A stretch of DNA of 64,000 nucleotides from Icerya purchasi. Taxonomy: Eukaryota; Arthropoda; Insecta; Hemiptera; Monophlebidae. The stretch lies in contig CM077116.1 in NCBI GenBank assembly GCA_039619475.1, forward strand, positions 278,705,258 to 278,769,257, written 5' to 3'. Every line of letters starts with the position of its first letter. The first letter of the stretch is position 1. Below, one piece after another: positions 1-12,864 of this stretch. The position numbers and the translations under genes are program-made. The notes beneath the pieces are model-generated. The model ran no database searches. It had not been told where the DNA came from and saw only the letters and a list, made by a program, of their open reading frames with translations.

Positions 1-604
1 TTTTGTAATGCCAACACTTGGCAGTCTGGAACAATTTCCCCGATCAATCTCTGATACGGTTTACGGACACTAACGTTAAACAAAACTTTTGAATTTAAAC
101 GTCAACTAAAGTTTGTAGTAAAATTGCGATTGTCAATAATCTCCTTAAAATTCAATAAATTAACGCTCTATTCGAATAAACGGAGTTTTAGTTAATCATT
201 CAAAAAACTGATACGATTAACATTCTGCAATCATCACGAAGTGTCATCTATTAGTATTGAAGATGTCACATTGCGCGAATTTTATTACAAATTGTAATAA
301 TGTAATCATTTTTGTATATTTATTATTTATACATTATTCTAATTAGTAAATATATCATCAGATTGCTTAACGACCGAAATGATCGAGATAATTTTCTTTT
401 AGCGAATTCTTGTGCTGCAGTCATTTTAGTCAAAACTTATTCCTGAACTTTCCCCGATGAAGATAGCTTCATACTTTCAGGTTTTTTTGATTTTTGTTCT
501 TTGTGTTTTTTAATAATAAAGGAACGCTTTAGATAGCCGTGATTTACATTTTAGTTTTTAGCAAAAAGAATTGGGGAAAAATGTAAACAAAATTTCGAAC
601 ATTT
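1..604. other. AT-rich non-coding flank
   Basis: I see no gene, RNA or recognisable repeat here. The stretch lies beyond the 3' end of the chemosensory protein gene on the minus strand. Confidence 0.5.
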
Positions 605-620
605 TTTATTATATTTTATT
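605..620 (-). terminator. Poly(A) signals of the chemosensory protein gene
   Basis: Two AATAAA hexamers read on the minus strand (TTTATT on plus at 605-610 and 615-620). They lie about 180 bases past the stop codon at 798-800, a normal 3' UTR length for a small secreted insect protein. A long TA-rich run sits between the stop and the signals. The cleavage site itself cannot be seen. Confidence 0.5.
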
Positions 621-797
621 TATGAATAACAAAATGCTAAAAAAATATATATACTATATATATGTATTATATATATATATATGAATGCGGGTAATTTTCA
701 AGCGAATTTCGGTACATTTGCGTGATGAGAGAAATAAGTTAAAAAGCGATTCGAGCGAGTTTGAGTATCCCTTTTGAGATTAAACATCACTGCCAGA

Positions 798-997
798 CTA
801 CTGAGTGCTCTTCTTCTCAGTGTTCAGCTTCGTTTCGAAAGTCTTCTTGTAGTGTCCGGTTGGATCGTATTTTTTCGTTAATCGTTCCCAGTCGCGGGGT
901 CTCTTTTCCTGCAGGTAACGAATCACTTTTTGCGAAACTTCCTTTTGCTTCTCGTTGCATTTGCTGCATTCGGTGGCTAGAGCGTCAGGCAGCGTTT
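798..997 (-). CDS. Chemosensory protein (CSP/OS-D family), exon 2 with stop
   Basis: This is the terminal coding exon of the CSP gene whose exon 1 is at 15284-15479. The minus strand has a pyrimidine-rich acceptor ending TTTCAG (AG at 999-998), then 200 coding bases to TAG at 798-800. The first two bases (AA) complete a lysine codon begun by the last base of exon 1. The product continues TLPDALATECSKC, then a VIRYLQEKRPRDW segment and YDPTGHYKK, all hallmark CSP motifs. Joined to exon 1, the protein is 131 residues with cysteines at 50, 57, 76 and 79. That is the family spacing C-X6-C-X18-C-X2-C. CSPs are small secreted all-helical carriers of hydrophobic ligands in sensory and non-sensory tissues. 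The ligand cannot be read from sequence. A plus-strand ORF over the same bases is a shadow. Confidence 0.93.
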
Positions 998-1539
998 CTG
1001 AAATTTAACGTAACAAATATCAGCGTCTATTTCACTAAAGTCACCGTTACCGAGTGAAAATATTACTGAAAAGTTCACTATTTCTTATTTGTCGATAATT
1101 CGGTACTATAGATGATGGTTTTTTTTTTTTTTGTGTGTTTCACTTCGGTTGTTACCGACGATTACATTATTACAATAAGATTTGTAGTGAGTTTGAAACG
1201 ATCCATTCTGTCCGCTTAACTTCAACATAAATGTACTATCCCGGTTTTAATAAAAAGGGAAAAACGAACGAGTAACTGAAATTTTATACGACTTTTAAAA
1301 AAATTCGAGTAACATTAAAAATGAGTAGTAAAATTTCTCGCTGTTTACATTTTGTAATTTGGCCTTTTTACATAGCCGTTTTAATGCGCAAAACGAACAA
1401 CAATGTTCCTTTAAATTAAAACTCGAACTAACAATACTCCTCTCGGCGATTTAAAATTACCGGTTCTTTACTTATTCACTGAGAAATATTCTGGTTTATT
1501 TTAGGTTTTTCGCAGTCTAGTTCACGATTTAGTTCCATT

Positions 1540-2030
1540 TCATTCGAACAGATCTTTCCCAACCATGCCGAGATTGAAGTAAATGAAAAGGCTGTTAACT
1601 CGCTTCCAACGGTCACTTACTTCGAAAATTTTCAATATTAATCTATCCATAAATTTTCACTTGAAACGCTGTGGAATTATATTGATCCCGTTTTCTTCTT
1701 CAACCCTGATCCTCATTCAGCCTTTCTTCTCACTACTTGGTTTTGCAAGTTTCCTTCTCTTTGTCATTCTCTGATTATTTGTCGTTTTCTTTTCGTGTAG
1801 CTTTCTCCCTTCGCTCATTAATCGTTTTTCACTTATATCATCTATACTACGACAGACTCTCGATCAACGGAGCGCGGCGATCATGTTTTCTTTGAGCATT
1901 CTCATTTTCCCTCCGAGCACTCTCTCCTACATTCTCGACCCTGCTAATCTTCCCAATTTATATTCTTTCGTTTCCTTCTTTGCCTGCCGTTCCTGTTTTA
2001 ACATTTTTTTTTTGGTTTAATATGTTTGTT
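1540..2030 (+). mobile_element. I-like LINE 3' fragment, decayed
   Basis: C/T-rich plus-strand text like that of the LINE at 23.2-25.7 kb. Around 1880-1990 one frame resembles the C-terminal tail of that ORF2 (AADHVFFEHSHFPSEH here, compared with DADHIFFECASLSSER there). The first zinc-binding residue and the frame are lost. This is a short inactive relic inside the CSP intron. Confidence 0.5.
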
Positions 2031-4332
2031 TCTTAGTCAGCGTCCCCTAAAAATTGGAAATGAAAAAACTACAAAATAAAAAATACATTTTAAATAATTA
2101 GTGGAAGAACGTGGTACACGGATTCAGGAAATCGACTTCCGAAGAAGCCAAAGAAAACTTTTTTTGACTTCAAAATTGATGGCTTTTTACCCTCCAAATT
2201 AAACGGTAGCTGCAACAATTCCGGTAGTCCACCGTAAAACCGCAAAACTACAAAACCTAGAGACCTGACCGCGACGTTATATGTTGTATTTCTAATAAAT
2301 TATCCTCTACCATGCTAATTATATATTGGCTATCTGTACGGTTAAATACGTGCAACATGTATATTATATATTTACATGTACATGAGTATATATGTAGTAT
2401 AGATAATGTGTAAATTCTCTTACAATAGCTATGACGTATTCAATTAGTCTCACTCTTTTCATTTTCAACCCAGTCCTCATTCTCATGCTGTGATTATATT
2501 CCATTCGCCATTTTGGCCCTCTTTCGTCTTTGTGTCTTTGCTACTTCGCTTGCGTATATGACACTAACAGACGACGTTGTAAATAATCCAATTACGAGTG
2601 AGCAGCCGACAGCTTTCACTAATATTCCCGTCGCCCGGGCACTGCTACACTTAATTCATACAGGCTCGACCGCGATCGATAATTTTCATTAATTTCATTA
2701 TTTCATACGACAATCGATGCCGGCTGCAATTAATTGTTCGATGATTAATGGCCGCCATCGAACACTTTCACCGGTGCACTGCGCTATGTTGGTTACTTTG
2801 ATTACGTAATGAATTTACACTTTTTCGCCGGCTCGCAGTCGGTATTATAACATTATTTAATAATTTAAACCAGTATTGCCGGTAGAAAGTAACATCGAAA
2901 GAGGAGACGCAGCACTCTAATTGTCCTGAGCAAGTACAAATCTTAATCGCCAGCTACACGACGACGTTTCAGAGGAGATTATGCAACACGGCTGTCATAA
3001 TATGTCGAGAGAAACTCCTTGATAATGAATCCGCTTCCTGACGCTGCACTCAGCTGAAATGTACCATCGCGTTCGGAAATTCTTTCCTATCTAGTTCATC
3101 GAGCCGATATCGTGTCTATTTTTTTCTTTTTATCTCAACTTCAAATGAAGTCGCAAATGAGCGGATGTTACGAACGCAACAGCATACGCTTCCATAAAAG
3201 ACGATTTTTTTTTTTTTTTTTTATATTCCTAAAAAGACATACTGCGTAAGCGAACTTGCTTTTGCATTTGGATTACGTCTTTATTCAGCCTAGCTTTATA
3301 CATTCGTATGCTACGCGCGTATAATTCTCTAACCTACAAACTATTTGGCCAACCAGTGACATCATAGTTTATTACTTTACATCCTCTTGTACACGGCAAA
3401 GCGTAAGCTGAATTCATGGTTTTTTATTGTTTTTTTTTTTTTTTTTTTTGTAATTATACCACACGTTCAGTAGGTAATTACGTAATGTTTTCGCTTTTCC
3501 ACTTCAAATAAGATCTAGAGATTAACGATATAGTTTTTTTCTTTTCTTTTTTTTTAAATAGCGGTGTAATGTTTAATAAAAATAATAACACAGATAAAAC
3601 ACAATTATCTCTCTATTATATAAAATAATCATCATTGTATATAATTTTACCTCGGTGACACTAAAGTAATTCGTAATATTGTATTTGAAGAAGTTTTGCA
3701 ATAAACTTTTTTTTCTTTAAATTTCTTATTACAATCCGGGGAGGTTGCTGCGTGGAGCGCGTAGGAGGCAAATTCCCCTAGTTATCGTAAACTATCAAAA
3801 AAACGCCGAATATTTCGGATTATTTTTTAGTTTTATTTTTTTCGCTCCAAACTTTAAACCATTTGGCGGTCATTATTTGCTTTTTCTCTATCATTTATCC
3901 GTTTCCTATGTTTCTAATCTTAAATTCCTATTCCACCTTTTTTTAATATATTTATACTATTGTTTACTTGTTTTTTTTTGTTGTTTTTTTTTTTTTTTTT
4001 TGCTGGCCGAGATACTGTTGGTGGTATGTTTGTAGGCATATACCTGCTTTTATTATACGTTTAATTATTTCTTCTTTACCTATTTATTTATCTATCTATG
4101 CATATATCTATATATACATATATCTATATATATGTGTGTGTATATATATATTTTTTTTTTTTTTTTTCGATTTCAGCCTCTATGGACTACGCTAAACAAC
4201 TAAGTTTTCATTTTACATCTTTTCCTTCTTCCTTCCTTAACATCTTTCCAGTATTTCTTGAGACCCTCCATCAAGGCATTTTTATGGCTTATCGAAAGCG
4301 ACCTCTTCCGGTTAACTTGTTCTATTTTAAAG

Positions 4333-4335
<3 letters not shown>
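2031..4335. other. Intronic AT-rich sequence, no gene seen
   Basis: Contains poly(T) runs near 3206-3222, 3429-3450, 3978-4000 and 4151-4167, and short TA tracts near 2370-2400 and 4100-4150. The few ORFs are low-complexity Phe/Tyr-rich and have no recognisable domain. Confidence 0.5.
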
Positions 4336-4397
<62 letters not shown>

Positions 4398-4414
4398 TAC
4401 TACTACTACTACTA
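4336..4414. repeat. (TA)n followed by (CTA)n microsatellite
   Basis: About 30 uninterrupted TA units (4336-4396), then six CTA units. A plus-strand ORF of alternating Tyr/Ile over it is an artefact. Confidence 0.95.
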
Positions 4415-4519
4415 AATGATTTATGCAAGTTTCTTCATTGCATGTTGATTTCTATATTATTAACTAATAAATTATGCCCTATTGCCAATCGTACTTTTTT
4501 TTAATAATATTACAATTTT

Positions 4520-5435
4520 TTATTTTTTTTTTTTTATGGCCCGGCTTTAGTTAACTATCAAGCCATTTGGCCATACAACCTATTACAATAATGTTCACAA
4601 CAGGCCCTATCCATTTAAGTTTTTGGTTGCCTGTGATACCATTTGATAATCATATACTAATTAGTTCTTTTTAAAAATACTTAATATTAATTTATCGAAT
4701 TTTGCTTACGGTGTGTCATTTCTTTGACAGTGAATTTATTAAATTCATTAAAAAAGTTTGAAACTAAATCCGTTGCGTATAAATTATTAAATATCTTATT
4801 AGCGTGATTACAACCATTTAATATACGCCCTACATTATCTATGAAATTACATCTTTTACAGTTTTCATTATCTATAATTTTGAACACTTATATAAATAAA
4901 TTCCAAAATTACCATGTCCAGATATGAACTGCACGTTAGAAAAATTAGGTACAAAGTCCTTATTATTCATTCTATCTATGATGTTGGGAAAGAAGTGTTT
5001 AGCAAGTCAGTTATAGTTATTCAGTATCTCTTGATATTTATTAATGTAGTATTCATTTAAAATTTTTTTTCATTGTTTTTCTTTTAGCACTTTATTTTCA
5101 TAAGTGTAGTAAGGAAAGAGCTATATCTAACGTTACCGAAATTAAATGATTTATCTCAACTTTATTTTTAATCAAAAACACATTCATCGATGTTTTTAGC
5201 AGTATTTCTATAGGTAACATGCATTAATTATTGCAGCCATATAGCTGGTAGTTATTCCCAATCGTATTAATTGTTTTTATATATTCCCTGGAGAAATATT
5301 CGAGTTCCATCGTACCGTGGTTTATGAAGTAAATTTTTTCAAAAATCTGTCGATAATGGTTTCCCACTCCTTTTTCCTTAGCGTACTTTTCTTTCATTGC
5401 TTCATCTCTAGGATTACTTAACCAAGACAGTACTA
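4520..5435 (-). mobile_element. Jockey-like LINE 3' end, decayed
   Basis: On the minus strand the sequence ends in a poly(A) tail (the poly(T) run near 4520-4535 on plus). Around 4905-4950 it encodes QFISGHGNFGIYL, matching the conserved (T/Q)FLTGHG-FG-YL motif near the C-terminus of Jockey-group ORF2 proteins. It is followed by an NENCKRCNFID zinc-knuckle-like segment (about 4830-4870). Stops and frameshifts interrupt the rest. No 5' part is present, as expected from truncated reverse transcription. Confidence 0.6.
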
Positions 5436-6589
5436 ATAAATTAAGTACTTCATGTGCATTTTGACAACAGATCTATATTATTTAAAACTAATTTTGTTTT
5501 TGGTTTCATTAAGAATGAACATTCTTACTTCACAAAAGATATATGAAAAAAACGTTTACGAAAACCCCGCAATGAAGTTTGAAACTGAAGTTGTAATAGA
5601 AATTGCCATGCAAATGGTGAATTATTATATTTTTGCTTTTAAGAATGACACAATTGAAATCCACTCTTCTATAAGTACCGTCGAAAAACTGTCATTTAGC
5701 GATTCAAGAGGCGCTCCCATGGCCCTCGCAAAAGATTAGATTTTAAATATATGTATATCAGTGACCATGTCTTTTTACGTCAAGGATAATAAATAATTCT
5801 ATAACGAAATCGGTTTACGCTTATAAGACGTCATTTTCATTTTATCAAAAAAAAAAAACTTAATTCTGCCACAAAAATTCTGAGACTAAGATAGTTTTAG
5901 GTGAGAACTTTTTTGTATAAACCTTTTTTTTCTACATACAATAAATATGTATATACATAAAATGATTGGCTCATCAACTAGTGGCATTAATCCGATGCAA
6001 ATGATAATTTTTCTGCACTTCCAATAGCGGTTGAATTCAAACCAAGGTCTACTTGAACGAGACACCGCCGTCTAACCATCCGCACGCTACGGTAGCCGAT
6101 TACGAATGCGGCTAATGTTAAGAAAATTAAATGATACTGAGCGAGAAATAAAACACTTTGAAAAGAATATGATGACATCAACCGCAAACTCAGTTACGTT
6201 CAAACTATAATTATACACCGTGGCAGATCTGGTTTACGTTAATTTTTATGAGTTTAGAGATTTGATACGCACCTTAATTGTACACTTCTCAATTAAATAT
6301 ACATGCGAGCAAAACATAATAAGAATAATCATTAGCAATTACTTTATTCTTAATTGTTATGTGTAATCTCGGAGTAACATTTTACGAATCTGATAGCCGT
6401 TAATCCTTGAAACTTTTATTCGCGGTTTTGAATGACGCAGCCAGTTCAATTATTCGGCCCCATGTTAATTTTTATTATTTTTTTTTTATTTTAGAAAATC
6501 GTTTTATTTCTTAAAGAATTACGATTGCCGATAACTATAAATGAGTGTTTTGGAACTCAACTCATTCATCCTAAAAAAATAACTATAAT
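5436..6589. other. Intronic sequence, no gene seen
   Basis: Small ORFs at 5452-5739 (+) and 5987-6187 (-) have no recognisable domain. I treat the region as non-coding. Confidence 0.45.
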
Positions 6590-6955
6590 ATTACCATAGA
6601 TTCCATTTGCACCTACTCCATTTTGTCCTTTTCACCACCCTTCCATACACTTTCCTTCTGACCCTGATATCATGTTTTATTTGAATCACGCGGCTTTCCT
6701 TGCTGAGCAATCGCCCTTCTATTCTTCGCCATTAAAACTTAGATTCCCTTCTGTTCCTTATCGGTGCTGCTTATATTCTCTCATTTCCTTCTGTTTCCGT
6801 TACTCCTACCCTTGAAGTATTTTTATCCTCTATCTCCTTAACCGCTGAAGAATATAAATTTATTTCTCCACCTTCCTATTTCTTGGACTAATGCTCTTGC
6901 CGACAAATCCAATTAAAATATATATATATATAAAAAAAAAAAACAGCGGTGAATA
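6590..6955 (+). mobile_element. I-like LINE 3' end with poly(A), decayed
   Basis: C/T-rich sequence that aligns by eye with 19430-19710: shared words include ttatattctttcatttccttct and the downstream cgacaaatccaattaaaata type ending before a TA tract and poly(A) (6920-6945). Both correspond to the end of ORF2 plus a short 3' UTR of the same LINE family. No intact frame remains. Confidence 0.55.
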
Positions 6956-7250
6956 TACTCGCGGTGGTCATTAAAATAAGCACAAAAAAAAGGGAGTCCT
7001 CTCAAGAAAAATATTTTCTTTGCTTAAACAACCAGACAAAAATTAGCGAAAAACAGCTCATCGCTGTCTGAATTTGAACATTACATTCTTAAACCGACAC
7101 CAGATATGTATGGAGTACCGAATCTTTTTAAGTTGGTCTGTTATCAATTAAAAACATTTACACTTAAGCTAGCGAAAAATATAAAAAAATTAAATAAAAA
7201 CAAAAAAATACCGATACTTGAAGATTTACCGTTAAGAATTTAATAAAGAA

Positions 7251-7252
<2 letters not shown>

Positions 7253-7283
<31 letters not shown>

Positions 7284-7500
7284 AATTTGCGGGTCCCACA
7301 AGGCACTAGCCCGTCTGTGGGTTCCCAACATAATTATATCGTTTATTTATACAATATAACATCAACTTAAGTTACATTACAAAGTTAATTATCTTATGCA
7401 ATACTATACTACAAAATTCACACTCTCAATTATACATTTATCTAATATATTATTTGCTATTTAGATATCTTAATATATTAGCTTATATATTACAATGGTA
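7253..7500 (-). mobile_element. LINE 3' tail, same family as 30642-31670
   Basis: A minus-strand element end: poly(A) tail (poly(T) 7253-7279 on plus), then a GC-richer block (7288-7330) containing CCCACA and TGTGGG as stem arms around GGC-ACTA-GCC. The same block follows the poly(T) at 30642. Only 3' UTR survives here. Confidence 0.6.
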
Positions 7501-7578
7501 TAATAAAATTTTTATATAGTTACCACACTCTGAATAGCAGCTTAAAACTGAGGATCGTAGCCAATCGTATATCAAAAT

Positions 7579-7730
7579 TTTTATTATTATTATTATTGTT
7601 ATTATTATTGTTATTATTATTATTATTGTTATTATTATTGTTATTATTATTTTTATTGCTATTATTATTGTTATTATTATTATTATTGTTATTATTATTG
7701 TTATTATTATTATTACTATTATTTCTATTG
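7579..7730. repeat. TTATTATTG-type minisatellite
   Basis: About 150 bp of ATT/TTA trinucleotides with regularly spaced G (TTATTATTATTG and TTATTATTG blocks). The plus-strand poly-leucine ORF over it is an artefact. Confidence 0.9.
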
Positions 7731-7734
7731 TTCT

Positions 7735-9577
7735 TTATACCATGCTATCAGCCAAATTTTAATTTTGTTTTTCCATATCTCTAGTTTGCACTAAAAAGTA
7801 ATAATTTCACCCGTTGAAAAATAATTTATTCCAGAGTGTGATATATCCCTTACAGAGTTAAATAATTCTTAACCATTAAGTTCTCGAAGTCAACACAGAA
7901 GAAATCGCAAACTACAATTATTAAAAACCGCATTAAATATTGCCGTTTCCAATACTTGGCGTACAGAAAAATTGTGTTACTATACTCATTTAACGCGGTC
8001 TTTCTAAATATTGCCATTTTTGATGACGCTTAAGCTATAATACTACTCTAAAATTTATTATTTTTTATCGAATTTTTACTTATTAAATGTTTATAGTACA
8101 TCTTGAAGTAGGTACTTTTTTTCGAAATATTCTAATATTTCACAAACGAAAAATTTATTTTAATGCGCAGTCGTCTTTCGCGCCAGCATTGAGCTTTAGA
8201 TTATTTTTAAAAATTATTTTATTCACTAACTTCGTAGACTTCGTACCGTGTAGGATTTGGTTCTTTTTCTTTTCGTAAGGAAATAAAAAGCAGGAATTTG
8301 GAAGATGAGTTTTAAAGCAATTTTTTTTTGTCCGTAATTCTTTTCACTGGTATACTTAACGATAAATATTTTAACGAACTAAAATTAGATTCGGCACTCA
8401 GCCAGTGCATATTTCCAAAACGTAGACACTTAAAAAAAATATGTAAAAACGTAAAATTGCTTTTAGTTTTTAAAATTAATATCTTACACATGTTCGCAAG
8501 CGTGTGTTTATTGTATTTTTATGAAAATTTGCAATGCTTCTTCTGATTGCGAACGCCTTTAAAGGTTCGTTATTATTTTTCAGAGTAATGAAACGTATTC
8601 ATTAGGTACATATGCATATCGCAATAGAGAATGGCTAAGTTTTTTCCCTTCATCATTTCATTGATTGTATAAATCAAACTGGTTACGATCAAAAAGACAC
8701 TATATCTAATGAACGAAAAGGTTGTTTGCGGTAACCGATAGAATCACCTACTACGGACATAGTAATCTCCGTATGATGTGTTTTAAAGGCGCAAAGAACA
8801 ATTTATTTACCTTATTACAACGAAGATCATTATTTAAAGATAAATAATAATGATCTCTACGTGGAAAACAATTTCTGAGGTGCAACATAAACTGTAACAT
8901 TTTTCTAAATTTGCCGTTCAAGACGCCCGATTGCCCCTATAAAAACTGTAACGCACTAATTTCATTGCATTCATTAATTTCGCATGAATTTCAATTTAAT
9001 TTTGTCTGACCGGTAGAGCGGTCGGTGAAATTTACTTCCGCTCGTGATAAATCTCGGCTCCGTCATTAATTATTCGGCATCATACGACGTCAGCCGAAAA
9101 CGAAAAGTAAAAATAAAAAGAAATCACTGTGTGAGGCCGAGTATAGAAGAAACTTGTGTCATCTTGCGCGGTATTGACTAACTAATAAGCCTAGTGCTAT
9201 TGATATTGCGGGCAGACTGCGAGATTTACAAATGAAGAGCTTATTTTTAGCATTGATAAAAGCAGTCGTCGGAAAACTGCTAATAGACTTTTCGACAAAT
9301 TAAAATTCCGAACTCGCCGCAACTGTCAGCGACTGTTACCTAGCGAACGTTTGCCGATTATTAATCGATTGATTAATACAGCGTTATATTACAACGGATA
9401 GATTGATGGTGCACGATTGTGTCACATAAAGTATTCTCTAAGAATCCATTAAAAACTGCCTTAATTTTTCTCGAAAACACTTTGCATTAAAGAGGTAAAC
9501 AGAGCTCACTCTCCAACGGCATAAAGTCAAGTATCACTATACACAGTTATATTAAAGTTTACATATATATATATATG
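7735..9577. other. Intronic sequence, no gene seen
   Basis: AT-rich with short ORFs of no recognisable family (for example 8087-8278 and 8328-8546). A short palindrome, gatcattatttaaag / taaataataatgatc, lies near 8825-8855. Confidence 0.4.
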
Positions 9578-9999
9578 CAAGGCCGTGTCCACGGGGGGGT
9601 TTTGGGGGTTAACCCCCCCCCCCATGAGAACTGAAATAGTTATTATAAACACACAAAAATCTGAAAAAAATCACAAATTTAAAATAAATATTGATGATTT
9701 TTTAGGATGTTCTTACCTACTTTTAAAAGAAAAAAAAAAAAATATGCTCCATATTTTTAGGTACTTCATTAATATGTTATGCAAAATTTTTTATTACGAG
9801 TATAATTAATAACGTATGTAATTTTTATTAATGTGTTCATATACGGGGTAATTCATTTATGTGAATTATTATTATATAAATCAAAATGATGGAAATCATT
9901 AATAGTACGAATATTAGTGAAAAATGTATTGTTATTTATAGAATAAATATACAAAGAAAAATGTCACCCCCCCCCTCCAAAATTCTGGGCACGGGCCTG
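9578..9999 (+). mobile_element. G/C-run-bounded MITE, copy 1
   Basis: Non-coding 422-bp element. The left end reads CAAGGCCGTGTCCACG then a G7 run; the right end has a C-run, then CTCCAAAATTCTGGGCACGGGCCTG-type sequence whose reverse complement starts CAGGCCCGTGCCCA. The ends are therefore imperfect inverted repeats. A C-run follows the G-run on the left. The interior is AT-rich. The same organisation recurs at 60020-60358, and its right end recurs at about 32140-32190. Confidence 0.7.
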
Positions 10000-10027
10000 T
10001 ATATATATATATATATGTATATTAATT

Positions 10028-10210
10028 ACAACGTAATTCTTAGGCTACCCCCTTTAGAAAAAATGTCGCAATTTTATGTAATGAAATATGTAACAAAAAA
10101 TGTAACGAAAAAATGTTTTAATTTTATATAATGGAAGTTAAATGTTAGGATAGGGATTTTTGTGATTATGTTATTTTTTTTTGTATTAAAGCCAGTAAGA
10201 ATTACGTTGT
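10028..10210. mobile_element. 183-bp MITE with ACAACGTAATTCTTA ends, copy 1
   Basis: The left terminus ACAACGTAATTCTTA (10028-10042) is mirrored exactly by TAAGAATTACGTTGT (10196-10210), with AT-rich non-coding sequence between. A related copy lies at 32191-32314. It has no coding capacity and presumably depended on a transposase elsewhere. Confidence 0.7.
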
Positions 10211-10340
10211 AAATTTTGATCATTTTATACAAAGTATAAAAGAGAAAGAGACAGAAATGAAAGCAAGAGGGGTCAAGGGGCACAGCCACTTGTTGGGCCA
10301 AAATGGCCTAGTTATATATATATATATATATATATATGTT
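10211..10340 (+). repeat. Dispersed repeat block shared with 32315-32405
   Basis: Both places carry attttgatcattttataca, then a purine-rich agagaaagaga stretch, then an aaaatggcc-agttatata ending. The MITE ends, the small MITE and this block are in the same order at both loci, so they travelled or were duplicated together. Confidence 0.55.
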
Positions 10341-12864
10341 AGGGCACGTCATCAAAAAAAAAACAAAAAACTGCTGGTAGTATCCTGAAAATTAAACTGA
10401 ATTTAATACAATCAAATATCGGTGATATGAACTTTCATAGGGCCAGAACAATAGATCACAAAGGGAAAATTAAAATTAAAGAAAGAAGTAGAAAGCAAAA
10501 AGTTTAAAAGAAGATATGAGTAAAAATTGAGAAGATGGAATGATAGGAATGGTAGTCAAGTTGTGGTGAAGCTACAAGAGGAAGAGATAAACTTTGAACG
10601 CGAAAGGGCGATACGGCAATAAAAGCGCACGATCATTTAACTTTAAGGCTTTGGGGGAAAATTCGAAATTATTATAAAAAATATTGCTGCAGATATAACA
10701 GATATTAAACCTTCACAGGAGTGCAAATGTATCATCTGTAAAATAACCGTCAATTGTAAAATTTGGACTTTGTGGTTTAACAAATCTTCTTCTTTCTATT
10801 TTTCGTTCGGCGCTTTTATTCGCATTTTTTTTTTTTTTTTTTCTTTCCATTAGAACATACTAGAGCAGCCATTAACTTTTAGTTGGTCGCGAATGTTTTT
10901 GTTTTTTTTTTTTTTGTTCACGTATAACGTTTAATTATTTAAACGAATTTCAATGGTATATATAAAGCTGCTTGTAAATCATTAAATTTTGTATTTAATA
11001 TTTTATTTACATGCGAAACATCTCGCGATTGAATTATACAAGATTTTCTTAGCTTATAAAATTCCATCAGGTTTTAACAAAAAATTTAACAGCGTGATTA
11101 AACTAAACAACGAGGGAGAACACATAATGCGATTTATGTAATTAACGAGAACAATCAAAATTTGAATGCAATACGGGCAAAGTGTAATTTAAAAGTGTTA
11201 CAAAAAGAAGTTTACGAAACATTTTAATATGGTACTATATTTTGAAGGGGGGAAAAAACAGTAATATTTAACCTAGAAAAATGCGATGGCAAAAAAAAAT
11301 TAATGAAAATAAAAAACAATTGAAAAAGAAAACTTACGTAAATTAGAGAAAAAATAAATAAAATAAACAGTGTAATTAATTAAATAATGAAAATTAAAAA
11401 TTAACTAAGAGAAATAATCCGTATAAAATAATCGACGTAAACTATATAATCAAAAACTAGTAATAAACCAAATGATTAAATTTAAAATCAACAAAATTTA
11501 GGATAAACTTTTTACTAGAAAAATAACTTTTTGTGTCGACCGGTCTACCCTATTTATTGTTTACATCAGAATCGACCGTATTACATCGCAACACCGATAT
11601 ATCAATGAAATTTGAATTATTGATAAGTAACAAAAAGGAAGGAGCCAATGCTTTGTTTTTCAAGTATATTAACAGAACAGAATAGGAAATAAGATATGTA
11701 TAGTAATTTGGTTCATTAATTAAAGCAGTTGAAAATTCTCATAAATTCAATATTTTTTTTTTTTTTTTATCGAGGATCATATAACTCCGTATTTTCATTA
11801 AAATAATGATAAATTTTGTAAAGAAAAAATATGTTTTATCCTAAGTGAAAAAAAAAAAAAAAAATTACATTTAAAAGTATCGCGAGTCGATGAAATTGAA
11901 TCAAGCAGATCATTTCAGACTCATAATAATTACAAACCAAATTATGAACTGAAATATAAAAAAAAAAAAAAAAAAAAAGAAATAAAGATATATTATATCT
12001 TTTTTTCTGTATATTTAGTCATTTTTAAAATAATTTTAAAATCGCTCTTTAAATGCGTTGAAATATGAAGTTTTTTAAAAATAAAATCAGTACCAAAAAT
12101 ACAAATAAGACGGTTGAGAGAAAAAAACTAGCTCCCTCTAGAGTCACCCTTCAGTGTGCCGTTAGGCTTAATACATTGTGAACCTTAACTTCATAATTCT
12201 CAACACCCTGTCAAAGGTATAGGACTCTTACTTTATTTTTACTAGGAAATGAAAGAAATGAAAATTAAATATTTATACGATTATCAAATATAAACCCAAT
12301 TTTTCTTAAAATAAATAAAACTAAAATATCTTTTTTTTTTAATTTGAGACATGCAATCAACAAATGTTAACAGATCTTTAACGCTCCTCCATACTCGGGA
12401 ATTTTTTTAAAATTTTTCGATTTGAAGCAGCAATGTAAAAAAAAGATTAAAGACCGGCTTTTTTTTTTTTTGGAAAGCTTCCAATTTAATGATTTCATTT
12501 TTAGTTTTTTACAAAAAAAAATTAAAACGAGTTGACAATATTTTAGATAAATTTGAAACAATCCCCGGCGGTGATTAGTTGGCAATTTCGATGACAAATG
12601 CCAGCTATGAGCAAAGTTGTGCAATATCGGTAATTGTGCGTAAAACACTGTTTCCGTGCGTATATTTACGAATAATGCAAGAGAATGCTCACGCAAATAC
12701 GTCAATAAATATTTTCATTTTTTTTATGTTTTTTTCTTTCTTTTTTTTATTTATGCTTTAATTGTACTTTATCAACAACGTATTCCCAAGTGTATACTGA
12801 AACTTTAAGAATGTACTATGTTGTAATGATATCGATATGGAATTAAAATTAGTTAGATGTTATA
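10341..12864. other. Intronic A/T-rich sequence, no gene seen
   Basis: Purine-rich 10430-10700, then long A and T runs (10826-10842, 11752-11769, 11848-11864, 11960-11978, 12459-12471). ORFs at 12367-12705 (-) and 12579-12761 (+) show no domain. Confidence 0.45.

Noticed and set aside
761..1057. 98-codon plus-strand ORF
   Set aside because: It is the antisense shadow of CSP exon 2, which has a splice acceptor, stop codon and family motifs on minus.
4098..4415. Tyr/Ile-rich ORF
   Set aside because: Produced by TA and CTA microsatellites.
7596..7784. Poly-leucine ORF
   Set aside because: Translation of a TTATTATTG-type tandem repeat; no gene.
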